A model generated the notes under the pieces. The model was not told the origin of the DNA and searched no databases. It was given only the letters and a program-made list of their open reading frames with translations. From NCBI GenBank assembly GCA_946184215.1, contig CAMHER010000096.1:1-7317 (forward strand): DNA of 7,317 bases, read 5' to 3'. The position numbers and the translations under genes are program-made. Within the stretch, counting starts at the first letter, position 1; the number at the start of each line of letters is the position of its first letter. Below are positions 1-6,046 of the stretch, piece by piece. The DNA is from an uncultured Clostridia bacterium. Lineage in GTDB: Bacteria; Bacillota; Clostridia; Oscillospirales; Oscillospiraceae.

Positions 1-524
1 CGAAGAAGGACGGGCTGCAGGCCTGTCAGGAGATCCGCGGCTTTTCCACCGTGCCGGTGATCATGCTCACAGCGCGCAGTGAAAGCGCCGATCTGCTGAT
101 GGGATTCGAGTCGGGCGCGGACGACTATGTCACCAAGCCCTTTGATATTCTGGAGCTCAAGGCCCGCGTGCGCGCGCTGCTGCGCCGGGCCTCCATCGCC
201 GTGCCGCAGCCCGCCGCCGTTCTGCAGCGCGGCCATATCTCCATCGACTCCGAACGCCGCAGCGCCTACAAGGACGGCAAGAGCGTGGAGCTGACGATGA
301 AGGAGTTTGACCTGGTCGAGTTTCTGATGAAAAATCCGGGCCGCGTGTACAGCCGCGAGAATCTGCTCAATCTCGTCTGGGGCTACGACTATCAGGGCGA
401 CACCCGTACGGTGGACGTGCACATCCGGCGTCTGCGTGAAAAGCTGGAGCGAAATCCCGCCCAGCCGGAATACATCATCACCAAGTGGGGCGTCGGCTAT
501 TTCTTCGCCGACGGCAAAAGCTGA
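1..524 (+). CDS. OmpR/PhoB-family response regulator, 5' end cut off by the window
   Basis: DNA-binding output half of a two-component system. The frame is open from base 3, reading KKDGLQACQEIR, so the true start and the phospho-accepting Asp lie upstream of the window; the GTG at 51 falls inside the receiver domain and is not the start. Visible receiver landmarks are MLTAR (the conserved Thr), the GADDYVTKPF segment with the conserved Lys, and the domain end at LKARVRALLRR. A linker leads into an OmpR-type winged helix: the LTMKEFDLVEFL helix, SRENLLNLVWG, the recognition-helix region RTVDVHIRRLREKLE, and the wing WGVGYFF. The TGA at 522-524 overlaps the ribosome binding site of the kinase gene, so the two are translated as a pair. 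The family is clear; which genes it controls and what stimulus it answers cannot be read from the sequence. Confidence 0.96.
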   Translation, partial: KKDGLQACQEIRGFSTVPVIMLTARSESADLLMGFESGADDYVTKPFDILELKARVRALLRRASIAVPQPAAVLQRGHISIDSERRSAYKDGKSVELTMKEFDLVEFLMKNPGRVYSRENLLNLVWGYDYQGDTRTVDVHIRRLREKLERNPAQPEYIITKWGVGYFFADGKS

Positions 525-533
525 GGAGGCGCC

Positions 534-1931
534 ATGCACAGTATCCGTATCCAGCTCCTCGCCTTCATTGCCGCAGTGCTGCTGATCTTTCTGGTGATCC
601 TCAACATCTATCCGCTGACCAGTTCGCGGGATCTGATCTTTGAGGAAAAGCGCAGCGCTATCTCCTCCCAGGTCTCGGTCATCGCCTCGTCCCTGTCCGG
701 CCTGGATCGTCTCTCACCGGAGAGCGTGCGCGAGGTGCTGCATCTGCTGGATCTGGGTGGCTACTCCCGCACGCTGGTCACCCGCGAGGACGGCACCGTG
801 GTCTATGACGACGCCGGCACGGCCGGCGCCGTGACCGACATCGCGGACATCCTGTCCTCTCTCGGCGGCAAGAGCGTGTTCCGCTCACATTTCACGAGCG
901 AGGCCTTTTCCAGCTCCTACGCCATGCCCGTATACAGGCGCGGCGCCATAATCGGCGCGGTCTATCTCGTGGAGATCGACCGCGAGCGCGCCGATCTGAT
1001 GAGCGACATCCAGCGGAGCCTGATGCACATCTCCCTGGTCATCGGCGCGGTGGCGCTGCTCTTTGCCGTGCTGTTTTCCACTGTGCTGCTGCAGCGCATG
1101 CGGGAGCTGGTCCGTTCGATCCGCATCGTCGCCGGCGGCGACTATGCCCACCGTCTCGTCACCCGCGGCAGCGATGAGATCACCGAGCTCGGCAACGAGT
1201 TCAATCAGCTTACCGCCCGCCTGGAGGACACGGAAAAGCAGCGCCGCCGTTTCGTCTCCGACGCCAGCCACGAGCTGAAGACCCCGCTGGCCTCGATCCG
1301 TCTGCTGTCCGACAGCATCGTGCAGAGCGGCAGCATGGACAGCGATACCATGCGGGAATTTGCCTCCGACATCGGCCACGAGGCCGAGCGGCTGCAGCGC
1401 ACCACGGAAAAGCTGCTGGATCTCTCGCGCCTGGACGACGGCGTGCAGGTGATCCCCGAGCCGGTGGATCTCAAGCAGGTGGCTGTGGATGCTCTGGCCG
1501 TGCTGCGGCCCCTGGCAGAGGAGAAGGACGTGAAGCTCCGCTGTGAGCTTGACGATGGCTGTGTCGTCATGGCGAACACCGACGATATGTTCCACATCAT
1601 CTTCAACCTGATGGAAAACGCCGTGAAATACAACGTCCCCGGCGGCTCGGTGCAGGTGAAGGTCAACGCCGCGGACGACAAGATCCTGCTGGCGGTGGCC
1701 GACACCGGCATCGGCATCCCCGAGGAGGACCGGCTGAACGTATTCGCCCGTTTCTACCGGGTGGACAAGGCCCGCTCGCGCGCCTCCGGCGGCAGCGGAC
1801 TGGGTCTGAGCATCGTACATGACGCCGTACTGGCGCACGGCGGCACCATTGCCGTCGGACAAAATAAGCCGCAGGGCTCGGTCTTTGTCGTGACCTTCCC
1901 GCGGCCCACTTCAGAGGAGACAGGAATATGA
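534..1931 (+). CDS. Membrane sensor histidine kinase (HAMP, HisKA, HATPase_c)
   Basis: A 465-residue sensor kinase that should autophosphorylate and pass phosphate to the regulator encoded just upstream. Transmembrane helix 1 is at about residues 7-27 and helix 2 at about 166-186, enclosing roughly 138 extracytoplasmic residues with a Cache/PAS-like ending (AMPVYRRGAIIGAVYLVEID). A HAMP linker follows (about 187-239). The H-box SDASHELKTPLAS carries the phospho-accepting His246. The ATPase domain shows the N-box NLMENAVKYN (key Asn362), DTGIGIP starting at Asp390, the F-box FARFYRVDKARS and the G2 box GGSGLGLS from about 419. All catalytic motifs are intact and the length is typical of PhoR-like kinases. 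The ATG at 534 was chosen because GAGGAGG lies at 523-529. The signal is unknown: the sensor region has no motif I recognise. The 3' end overlaps the peptidase gene as ATGA. Confidence 0.97.
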   Translation: MHSIRIQLLAFIAAVLLIFLVILNIYPLTSSRDLIFEEKRSAISSQVSVIASSLSGLDRLSPESVREVLHLLDLGGYSRTLVTREDGTVVYDDAGTAGAVTDIADILSSLGGKSVFRSHFTSEAFSSSYAMPVYRRGAIIGAVYLVEIDRERADLMSDIQRSLMHISLVIGAVALLFAVLFSTVLLQRMRELVRSIRIVAGGDYAHRLVTRGSDEITELGNEFNQLTARLEDTEKQRRRFVSDASHELKTPLASIRLLSDSIVQSGSMDSDTMREFASDIGHEAERLQRTTEKLLDLSRLDDGVQVIPEPVDLKQVAVDALAVLRPLAEEKDVKLRCELDDGCVVMANTDDMFHIIFNLMENAVKYNVPGGSVQVKVNAADDKILLAVADTGIGIPEEDRLNVFARFYRVDKARSRASGGSGLGLSIVHDAVLAHGGTIAVGQNKPQGSVFVVTFPRPTSEETGI

Positions 1932-3007
1932 ACAACATCAAACGCATTCAGGAAGCGCTCTGCCGCCAGGGCCTTGACGCCATCCTACTTACCGACGAGA
2001 AGAACCAGCGCTATGCCACCGGCTTCGCCTTTACCGACGGCGCCGTGGTGGTGGGCCGCCAAAAGGCCTGGCTGCTGACCGACTCGCGCTATATCGAGGC
2101 GGCCGAAAAGATCGCCGGGAGCTGCTGCGACGTGCGGATGTTCGACCGCGAGCACAGCCTTTCCTCCCTCATCCGCGGCGCGCTGGAGGAGAACGGGACG
2201 GAAAAACTGGCCGCCGAGGACGAAAAGCTCAGCCACGCGCGCTGGGCAGCCTGGGAAGAGCTGCTGGGCCGCCGTTTTCTGCCTGCCGGCGACCTGATGA
2301 TGGGTCTGCGCGCCAGCAAGAACGACGAGGAGATCGCCAGCATGATCCGTGCCCAGCGCATCAGCGAAAAGGCGCTGGAGGAGGTGCTGCACATCATCAA
2401 GCCGGGCATGACCGAAAAAGAGGTCATGGCGGAGCTCGTCTACTATATGCTCCGCTTCGGCAGCGAGGGCAACTCCTTTGATCCCATCGTCGTCACGGGC
2501 AAGAACACCTCGATGCCCCACGGCGTGCCGGGCGACACCGTGATCCGCGACGGCGACTTCATTACCATGGACTTTGGCAGCCTCTCCGACGGCTACTGCT
2601 CCGACATGACCCGCACCGTAGCCGTGGGCCACGCCACCGAGGAGATGAAAACGGTCTACTACACCGTGCTGGAGGCCCAGCTGGCCGGCATTGCGGCCGC
2701 CCGCTCGGGCATACCCGGCAAGCTGATCGACCAGGCCGCCCGCGACGTGATCGAAAAGGCGGGCTACGGGGCTTATTTCGGCCACGGCTTCGGCCACAGC
2801 CTGGGTCTCGACATCCACGAGCCGCCCATGGCCGGCCCCCGCGGCGAGGCGCCCATGGCCGAGAACGATCTCTGCTCCGCCGAGCCGGGCATCTATATCC
2901 CCGGCAGGTTCGGCGTGCGCATTGAGGACGTGATGATCATCCGGAAAGACGGCGCCGAGGTCATCACCAAAGCCCCGAAGAGCGAGCTGATCGTGCTGAA
3001 CAACTGA
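1928..3007 (+). CDS. Xaa-Pro aminopeptidase / M24 metallopeptidase
   Basis: A 359-residue cytoplasmic peptidase of family M24B, expected to remove an N-terminal residue that precedes proline. The N-terminal half (about 1-125) is a creatinase/prolidase-type domain with the usual LLTDSRYIEAA segment; the catalytic pita-bread domain follows. All five expected metal ligands are present: Asp215 (TMDFG), Asp226 (CSDMTRT), His290 (GHGFGHSLGL), Glu319 (SAEPGIYIPG) and Glu333 (RIEDV). His198 in MPHG and His297 in DIHEPP match substrate-side histidines of the family. Length fits the short Firmicutes aminopeptidases such as YqhT of Bacillus. The start at 1928 is supported by GAGGAG at 1914-1919 and by the ATGA overlap with the kinase stop. 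There is no obvious terminator before the efp promoter. Whether the enzyme prefers Xaa-Pro dipeptides (prolidase) or longer peptides is not decided by sequence alone. Confidence 0.94.
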   Translation: MNNIKRIQEALCRQGLDAILLTDEKNQRYATGFAFTDGAVVVGRQKAWLLTDSRYIEAAEKIAGSCCDVRMFDREHSLSSLIRGALEENGTEKLAAEDEKLSHARWAAWEELLGRRFLPAGDLMMGLRASKNDEEIASMIRAQRISEKALEEVLHIIKPGMTEKEVMAELVYYMLRFGSEGNSFDPIVVTGKNTSMPHGVPGDTVIRDGDFITMDFGSLSDGYCSDMTRTVAVGHATEEMKTVYYTVLEAQLAGIAAARSGIPGKLIDQAARDVIEKAGYGAYFGHGFGHSLGLDIHEPPMAGPRGEAPMAENDLCSAEPGIYIPGRFGVRIEDVMIIRKDGAEVITKAPKSELIVLNN

Positions 3008-3034
3008 CCGCTCGCGCCACGGAAAAGAAAAACC

Positions 3035-3063
3035 TTGCAAAATAAACGGATATACTGTAAAAT
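3035..3063 (+). promoter_or_regulatory. Sigma-A-type promoter for efp
   Basis: TTGCAA at 3035-3040 and TAAAAT at 3058-3063 are separated by exactly 17 bases, in an AT-rich island between two GC-rich genes. A second candidate -10, TATACT at 3051-3056, would be too close to this -35. The promoter gives efp its own start of transcription apart from the upstream two-component/peptidase unit. Read by eye; no transcript data. Confidence 0.66.
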
Positions 3064-3105
3064 GATACAGCTAAACTTATCTATTCTATTCGGGAGGTTC
3101 CCTCT

Positions 3106-3663
3106 ATGATTACTGCAGGCGATTTCAGAAACGGCGTTACCTTTGAAATGGACGGCCAGGTCATGCAGGTCGTCGAATTCCAGCACGTCAAGCCCGGCAA
3201 GGGCGCGGCCTTCGTCCGCACCAAGATGAAGAACGTTATCACCGGCGCCGTGACCGAGACGTCCTTCAACCCCACCGCCAAGTTTGAGAATGCCACCGTT
3301 GACCGCGTCACGATGGAGTATCTCTACAACGACGGCGATCTGTACTACTTCATGAACCCCGAGACCTATGACCAGGAGCCGGTGAACGCTTCTGTTCTGG
3401 GCGACAACTTCAAGTTCGTCAAGGAGAACATGGAGTGCACGATCTATTCCTACAAGGGAAAGGTCTTCAACGTCGAGCCCCCCTTCTTTGTGGAGCTTGA
3501 GGTCACCGACACCGACCCCGGCTTTGCCGGCAACACCGCCACCAACGCCACCAAGCCCGCCACGCTGGAGACCGGCGCCGAGATCAAGGTCCCGCTCTTT
3601 ATCGAGCGCGGCGAGAAGATCAAGGTCGACACCCGCACCGGCGAGTACCTGTCCAGAGCGTAA
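3106..3663 (+). CDS. efp: Elongation factor P
   Basis: EF-P binds the ribosome between the P and E sites and relieves stalling at consecutive prolines. The 185 residues match the family length and its three beta-barrel domains: a KOW-like N-terminal domain (about 1-62), an OB domain (about 67-125) and a C-terminal domain (about 130-185) ending in the typical TGEYLSRA. The loop that reaches toward the peptidyl transferase centre is VKPGKGAAF, with Lys32 at the tip, the position carrying the modification in lysine-type EF-Ps. No modification gene (epmA/epmB, earP or a ymfI homologue) is in the window. GGGAGG at 3092-3097 supports the ATG at 3106. It follows an M24 peptidase gene, a pairing known from Firmicutes (yqhT-efp in Bacillus), and is followed after 54 bases by a zinc-ribbon gene probably on the same transcript. 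Confidence 0.98.
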   Translation: MITAGDFRNGVTFEMDGQVMQVVEFQHVKPGKGAAFVRTKMKNVITGAVTETSFNPTAKFENATVDRVTMEYLYNDGDLYYFMNPETYDQEPVNASVLGDNFKFVKENMECTIYSYKGKVFNVEPPFFVELEVTDTDPGFAGNTATNATKPATLETGAEIKVPLFIERGEKIKVDTRTGEYLSRA

Positions 3664-3717
3664 GAGCATCCGCAGCCAACACACAGCCGTAGCCCGTCCG
3701 GGCGAAAGGAGCATGCT

Positions 3718-4200
3718 ATGACGATCGTTGAAAGAGCCGCTTATCTCAAGGGCCTGACCGAGGGCCTGGGCGTGGATCCCGATTCCCGCGACGGGAAGCT
3801 TTGGGGCGCGCTGACCGATTTGCTGAGCGACATGGCGCATGAGATCGAGGATCTCCAGTCCGGCGCGCTTGATTTTGCCGACGCGCTCGATGAGATCGGC
3901 GATGAGCTGGGTTATCTTGAAGAGCTGACGGGCGAGCTTGATCTTCCGGAGGATGAGGAGGACGAGGACGAAGAGGACGAAGAGGACAACATCGTTCCGT
4001 TTTCCGACGCCGACGGGGAAGAATCTGCCGACGAGGAAGAGGACGAAGAGATCCCCTTTGACGGCGTTCTCTACGACGTCAAGTGTCCCGTCTGCGGCGA
4101 GGAGATCACCTTCGGCGAGGATACGCTGGAGGAGGGCTCCATCGAATGTCCCAAGTGCGGTGAAGTGCTGGAGTTTGACCTCTCCGGCGAGGACAAGTAA
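3718..4200 (+). CDS. CD1247-type small acidic protein with C-terminal zinc ribbon
   Basis: A 160-residue cytoplasmic protein of unknown function. The N-terminal part (about 1-75) is predicted helical and begins ERAAYLKGLTEGLGV, resembling the CD1247 N-terminal domain found in Clostridia; this family match is from memory of the pattern, not a search. Two very acidic low-complexity stretches follow (about 78-90, almost all Asp/Glu, and about 97-110). The C-terminal module is a four-cysteine zinc ribbon: Cys123-x2-Cys126 (CPVCGEE) and Cys144-x2-Cys147 (CPKCGEV). AAAGGAG at 3705-3711 places the start at ATG 3718; an ATG at 3713 is out of frame. Co-transcription with efp is likely, as there is no terminator between them and a strong one just after this gene. 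Zinc ribbons of this kind occur in proteins that contact RNA polymerase, ribosomes or nucleic acid, so a role in transcription or translation is possible but unproven. Confidence 0.86.
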   Translation: MTIVERAAYLKGLTEGLGVDPDSRDGKLWGALTDLLSDMAHEIEDLQSGALDFADALDEIGDELGYLEELTGELDLPEDEEDEDEEDEEDNIVPFSDADGEESADEEEDEEIPFDGVLYDVKCPVCGEEITFGEDTLEEGSIECPKCGEVLEFDLSGEDK

Positions 4201-4213
4201 AAAGGCGAACATG

Positions 4214-4246
4214 CGCGGCGGGAGAACTCCCGCCGCGTTTTTCTTT
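4214..4246 (+). terminator. Intrinsic terminator after the efp unit
   Basis: An 11-base perfect inverted repeat, CGCGGCGGGAG (4214-4224) and CTCCCGCCGCG (4227-4237), is followed at once by TTTTTCTTT. With only AA between the arms the innermost pair probably opens, giving a GAAC loop on a 10-bp GC-rich stem. It lies 14 bases past the stop of the zinc-ribbon gene and should end the efp transcript. Confidence 0.9.
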
Positions 4247-4272
4247 GCAATCGCGCAGGATGATGCTATAAT
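4245..4272 (+). promoter_or_regulatory. Extended -10 promoter for rarA
   Basis: TATAAT at 4267-4272 is a perfect -10 hexamer, preceded by TG at 4264-4265 in the correct extended -10 position. TTGCAA at 4245-4250 is a -35 with a 16-base spacer; TTTGCA one base earlier would give 17. The -35 shares bases with the T-tract of the preceding terminator, so the efp unit ends where the rarA transcript is set up. Confidence 0.75.
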
Positions 4273-4308
4273 GGAAAGAAAGAAATGTTTCCGATCCGGA
4301 GGTGCGCC

Positions 4309-5559
4309 ATGTATAAACCGCTCGCGGACGAGATCCGCCCGAAAAGTCTGGACGACGTGGTCGGCCAGCAGCATATCCTGGGCCCCAACGGCATGCTGCG
4401 CCGCATCGTCGAGAGCGGGAAGATCCCGAACATGATCTTCTACGGCCCCTCCGGCACCGGCAAAACCACCGTGGCCCGCATCATTGCGGAAAAAACCAAC
4501 CGCACGCTGCGCAAGCTCAACGCCACCACCGCCGGCATCGCGGACATCAAGCAGATCATTTCCGAGCTTGACACCCTTCTCACCCCGGGCGGCGTGCTGC
4601 TGTATCTCGACGAGATCCAGTATTTCAACAAAAAGCAGCAGCAGAGCCTGCTGGAATTTATCGAGGACGGGCGCATCACGCTCATCGCCTCCACGACCGA
4701 AAACCCCTTTTTTTGCGTGTTCGGAGCGGTGCTGAGCCGCTCGACGGTTTTTGAGTTCAAGCCCGTCTCTGCCGCCGACGCGAAGATCGCGGCCGCGCGC
4801 GCCGTGGCGCTGTTGAACGAGCGTGAGGGCGAGTCCGTCCGCTTCGACGACGAGGTGCTCGGTTATATCGCCGCCTCCTGCGGCGGCGACGTGCGCAAGG
4901 CCATGAACGCGCTGGAGCTGCTCTTCTCCGCCGCCCCGGCGCAGGGAGAGATCACGCTTGACGACGCCAAGGCCATCACCCAGCGCAGCGCCATGCGCTA
5001 TGACCGCGACGGCGACGAGCATTTTGACTGTCTCAGCGCGCTGATGAAGTCCCTGCGCGGGTCCGACCCCGACGCGGCGATGCACTATCTCGCGCGTCTG
5101 CTGGAGGCGGGCGACCTCATCGGCGCCTGCCGCCGGATCCTCTGCTCGGCCAGCGAGGACATCGGCCTTGCCTATCCCCAGGCCGTGCCGGTGGTCAAGG
5201 CCTGCGTGGACAGCGCGCTGCAGCTGGGTCTGCCCGAGGCGCGGCTGCCTCTGGCGGAGGCCTGTATCTTCCTTGCCACACTGCCCAAATCCAACAGCGC
5301 CTGCATGGCCATCGACGCCGCGCTCGCGGACGTGCGCGCGGGCCATGTGGGTTCGATCCCGCGGGAGCTGCAGAACGTCCACGCCGACGGCGCGGGCTTC
5401 GAGCGCGAGCAGGGCTATCTGTACCCGCACGACTTTGCGCTCCATTGGGTGAAGCAGCAGTATCTGCCCGACGAGCTGGCCGGCCGCCGCTATTACGAGT
5501 ACGGCGACAACAAGACCGAGCAGGCAGCGAAGCGCTACTGGGAGGAGATCAAAACATAA
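4309..5559 (+). CDS. rarA: Replication-associated recombination protein A (RarA/MgsA, AAA+ ATPase)
   Basis: A 416-residue AAA+ ATPase related to clamp-loader subunits and RuvB, acting at stalled or gapped replication forks. The N-terminal RPKSLDDVVGQQHILGP is the family entry motif. Walker A is GPSGTGKTT from residue 46 (Lys52), Walker B is LLYLDEIQ with Asp101-Glu102, sensor 1 is ASTTENP (about 127-133), and Arg144 in LSRSTV is the likely arginine finger. The C-terminal half carries the RarA tetramerization region, with recognisable RYDRDGDEHFDCLSALMKS and ACRRILCSASEDIGLAYP. Length is near that of Bacillus RarA. An in-frame ATG at 4285 would add eight residues, but GGAGGTG at 4298-4304 lies after it and fits ATG 4309, whose product starts MYKPLADEIRP as expected. 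The stop overlaps the next start by one base (TAATG). Confidence in family is very high; the start is well supported. Confidence 0.96.
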   Translation: MYKPLADEIRPKSLDDVVGQQHILGPNGMLRRIVESGKIPNMIFYGPSGTGKTTVARIIAEKTNRTLRKLNATTAGIADIKQIISELDTLLTPGGVLLYLDEIQYFNKKQQQSLLEFIEDGRITLIASTTENPFFCVFGAVLSRSTVFEFKPVSAADAKIAAARAVALLNEREGESVRFDDEVLGYIAASCGGDVRKAMNALELLFSAAPAQGEITLDDAKAITQRSAMRYDRDGDEHFDCLSALMKSLRGSDPDAAMHYLARLLEAGDLIGACRRILCSASEDIGLAYPQAVPVVKACVDSALQLGLPEARLPLAEACIFLATLPKSNSACMAIDAALADVRAGHVGSIPRELQNVHADGAGFEREQGYLYPHDFALHWVKQQYLPDELAGRRYYEYGDNKTEQAAKRYWEEIKT

Positions 5560-5741
5560 TGGACATCTCTGTCGGTGATATTCTGGTGATGAAAAAGCCC
5601 CACCCCTGCGGCAGCGTCGAATGGGACGTGCTGCGCGTGGGGGCGGATTTCCGCCTGCGCTGCCGCGGCTGCGGCCACGAGGTCATGGGCGTGCGCGGCC
5701 GCTTTGAAAAAAACGTCCGGCAGATCAAGAGGGCGGAATGA
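5559..5741 (+). CDS. DUF951-family small protein
   Basis: A 60-residue cytoplasmic protein beginning MDISVGDILVMKKPHPCGS, the characteristic opening of the DUF951 family, which is widespread in Firmicutes and has no established function. Cysteines 17, 35 and 38 (HPCG and RCRGCG) with His15 or His40 could form a small metal site; this is inference. The frame remains open upstream of 5559 inside rarA, but ATG 5559 gives a product of normal family length and start. It overlaps the rarA stop as TAATG, and GGAGGAG at 5541-5547, inside rarA, is a rather distant ribosome site, so translation is probably coupled. The 3' end overlaps the GIY-YIG gene by four bases (ATGA). The tight packing suggests it is made in step with RarA but does not prove a shared pathway. 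Confidence 0.9.
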   Translation: MDISVGDILVMKKPHPCGSVEWDVLRVGADFRLRCRGCGHEVMGVRGRFEKNVRQIKRAE

Positions 5742-6019
5742 ACTGCGCCTATCTGCTGCGCTGCCGCGACGGCAGCCTGTACGCCGGCTGGACAAACGAC
5801 CTTGCCGCGCGCGTAAAGGCCCACAATGAGGGCGTGGGCGCGAAGTACACCCGCTCGCGCCGGCCGGTGGAGCTGGTGTATTATGAATCGTTTGAAACCC
5901 GCGAGGAGGCCATGAGCCGCGAATGGCATCTCAAACGGCTGACGCGGCAGGAAAAGCTGGCGCTGATCTCGCGCTTTCGCGACAGGGCGGAGGCACAGGG
6001 CGCCGGAACGGACAAATAA
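5738..6019 (+). CDS. GIY-YIG nuclease-domain protein (YhbQ/YazA type)
   Basis: A 93-residue single-domain protein of the UPF0213-like GIY-YIG group, which includes YhbQ of Escherichia coli and YazA of Bacillus. The GIY and YIG elements appear as CAYLLRC (Tyr5) and LYAGWTND (Tyr15, Gly17); the conserved catalytic Arg is Arg25 (LAARVKAHN) and the metal-binding Glu is Glu62 in SREWHLKRL. The KYTRSRRPVELVYYE segment is typical of the group. All core residues are present, so DNA nuclease activity is plausible; I know of no firmly settled biological role for single-domain members. The start at 5738 is set by the ATGA overlap with the DUF951 gene and a weak GAGGG at 5729-5733. It is followed after 27 bases by the secreted-protein gene. 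Confidence 0.93.
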   Translation: MNCAYLLRCRDGSLYAGWTNDLAARVKAHNEGVGAKYTRSRRPVELVYYESFETREEAMSREWHLKRLTRQEKLALISRFRDRAEAQGAGTDK

Positions 6020-6046
6020 AGACACATCTTGCTGGGAGGGATCCGC

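Noticed and set aside
885..1862. A 325-codon - strand frame within the kinase gene
   Set aside because: It is antisense to intact HisKA and ATPase motifs and rich in His, Gln and Val as expected for a shadow frame.
3092..3104. Possible hairpin masking the efp ribosome binding site (GGGA/TCCC or GAGG/CCTC)
   Set aside because: Only four base pairs with a three-base loop; likely chance in a short GC-rich patch.
3692..3703. GCCCG-TC-CGGGC hairpin between efp and the zinc-ribbon gene
   Set aside because: Five base pairs with a two-base loop and no T-tract; not a terminator, and too weak to call a regulatory site.
4285..4308. Upstream in-frame ATG for rarA
   Set aside because: The ribosome binding site GGAGGTG at 4298-4304 lies after it and fits ATG 4309; the extra eight residues do not resemble the RarA N-terminus.
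2893..5445. An 850-codon open frame on the - strand across efp, the zinc-ribbon gene and rarA
   Set aside because: It runs antisense to three clearly conserved genes, has low-complexity composition with no recognisable domain, and is the long antisense frame expected in GC-rich coding DNA.
5445..5558. Longer frame for the DUF951 gene starting inside rarA
   Set aside because: The extra residues are Arg-rich out-of-frame reading of rarA; the DUF951 domain starts at ATG 5559.
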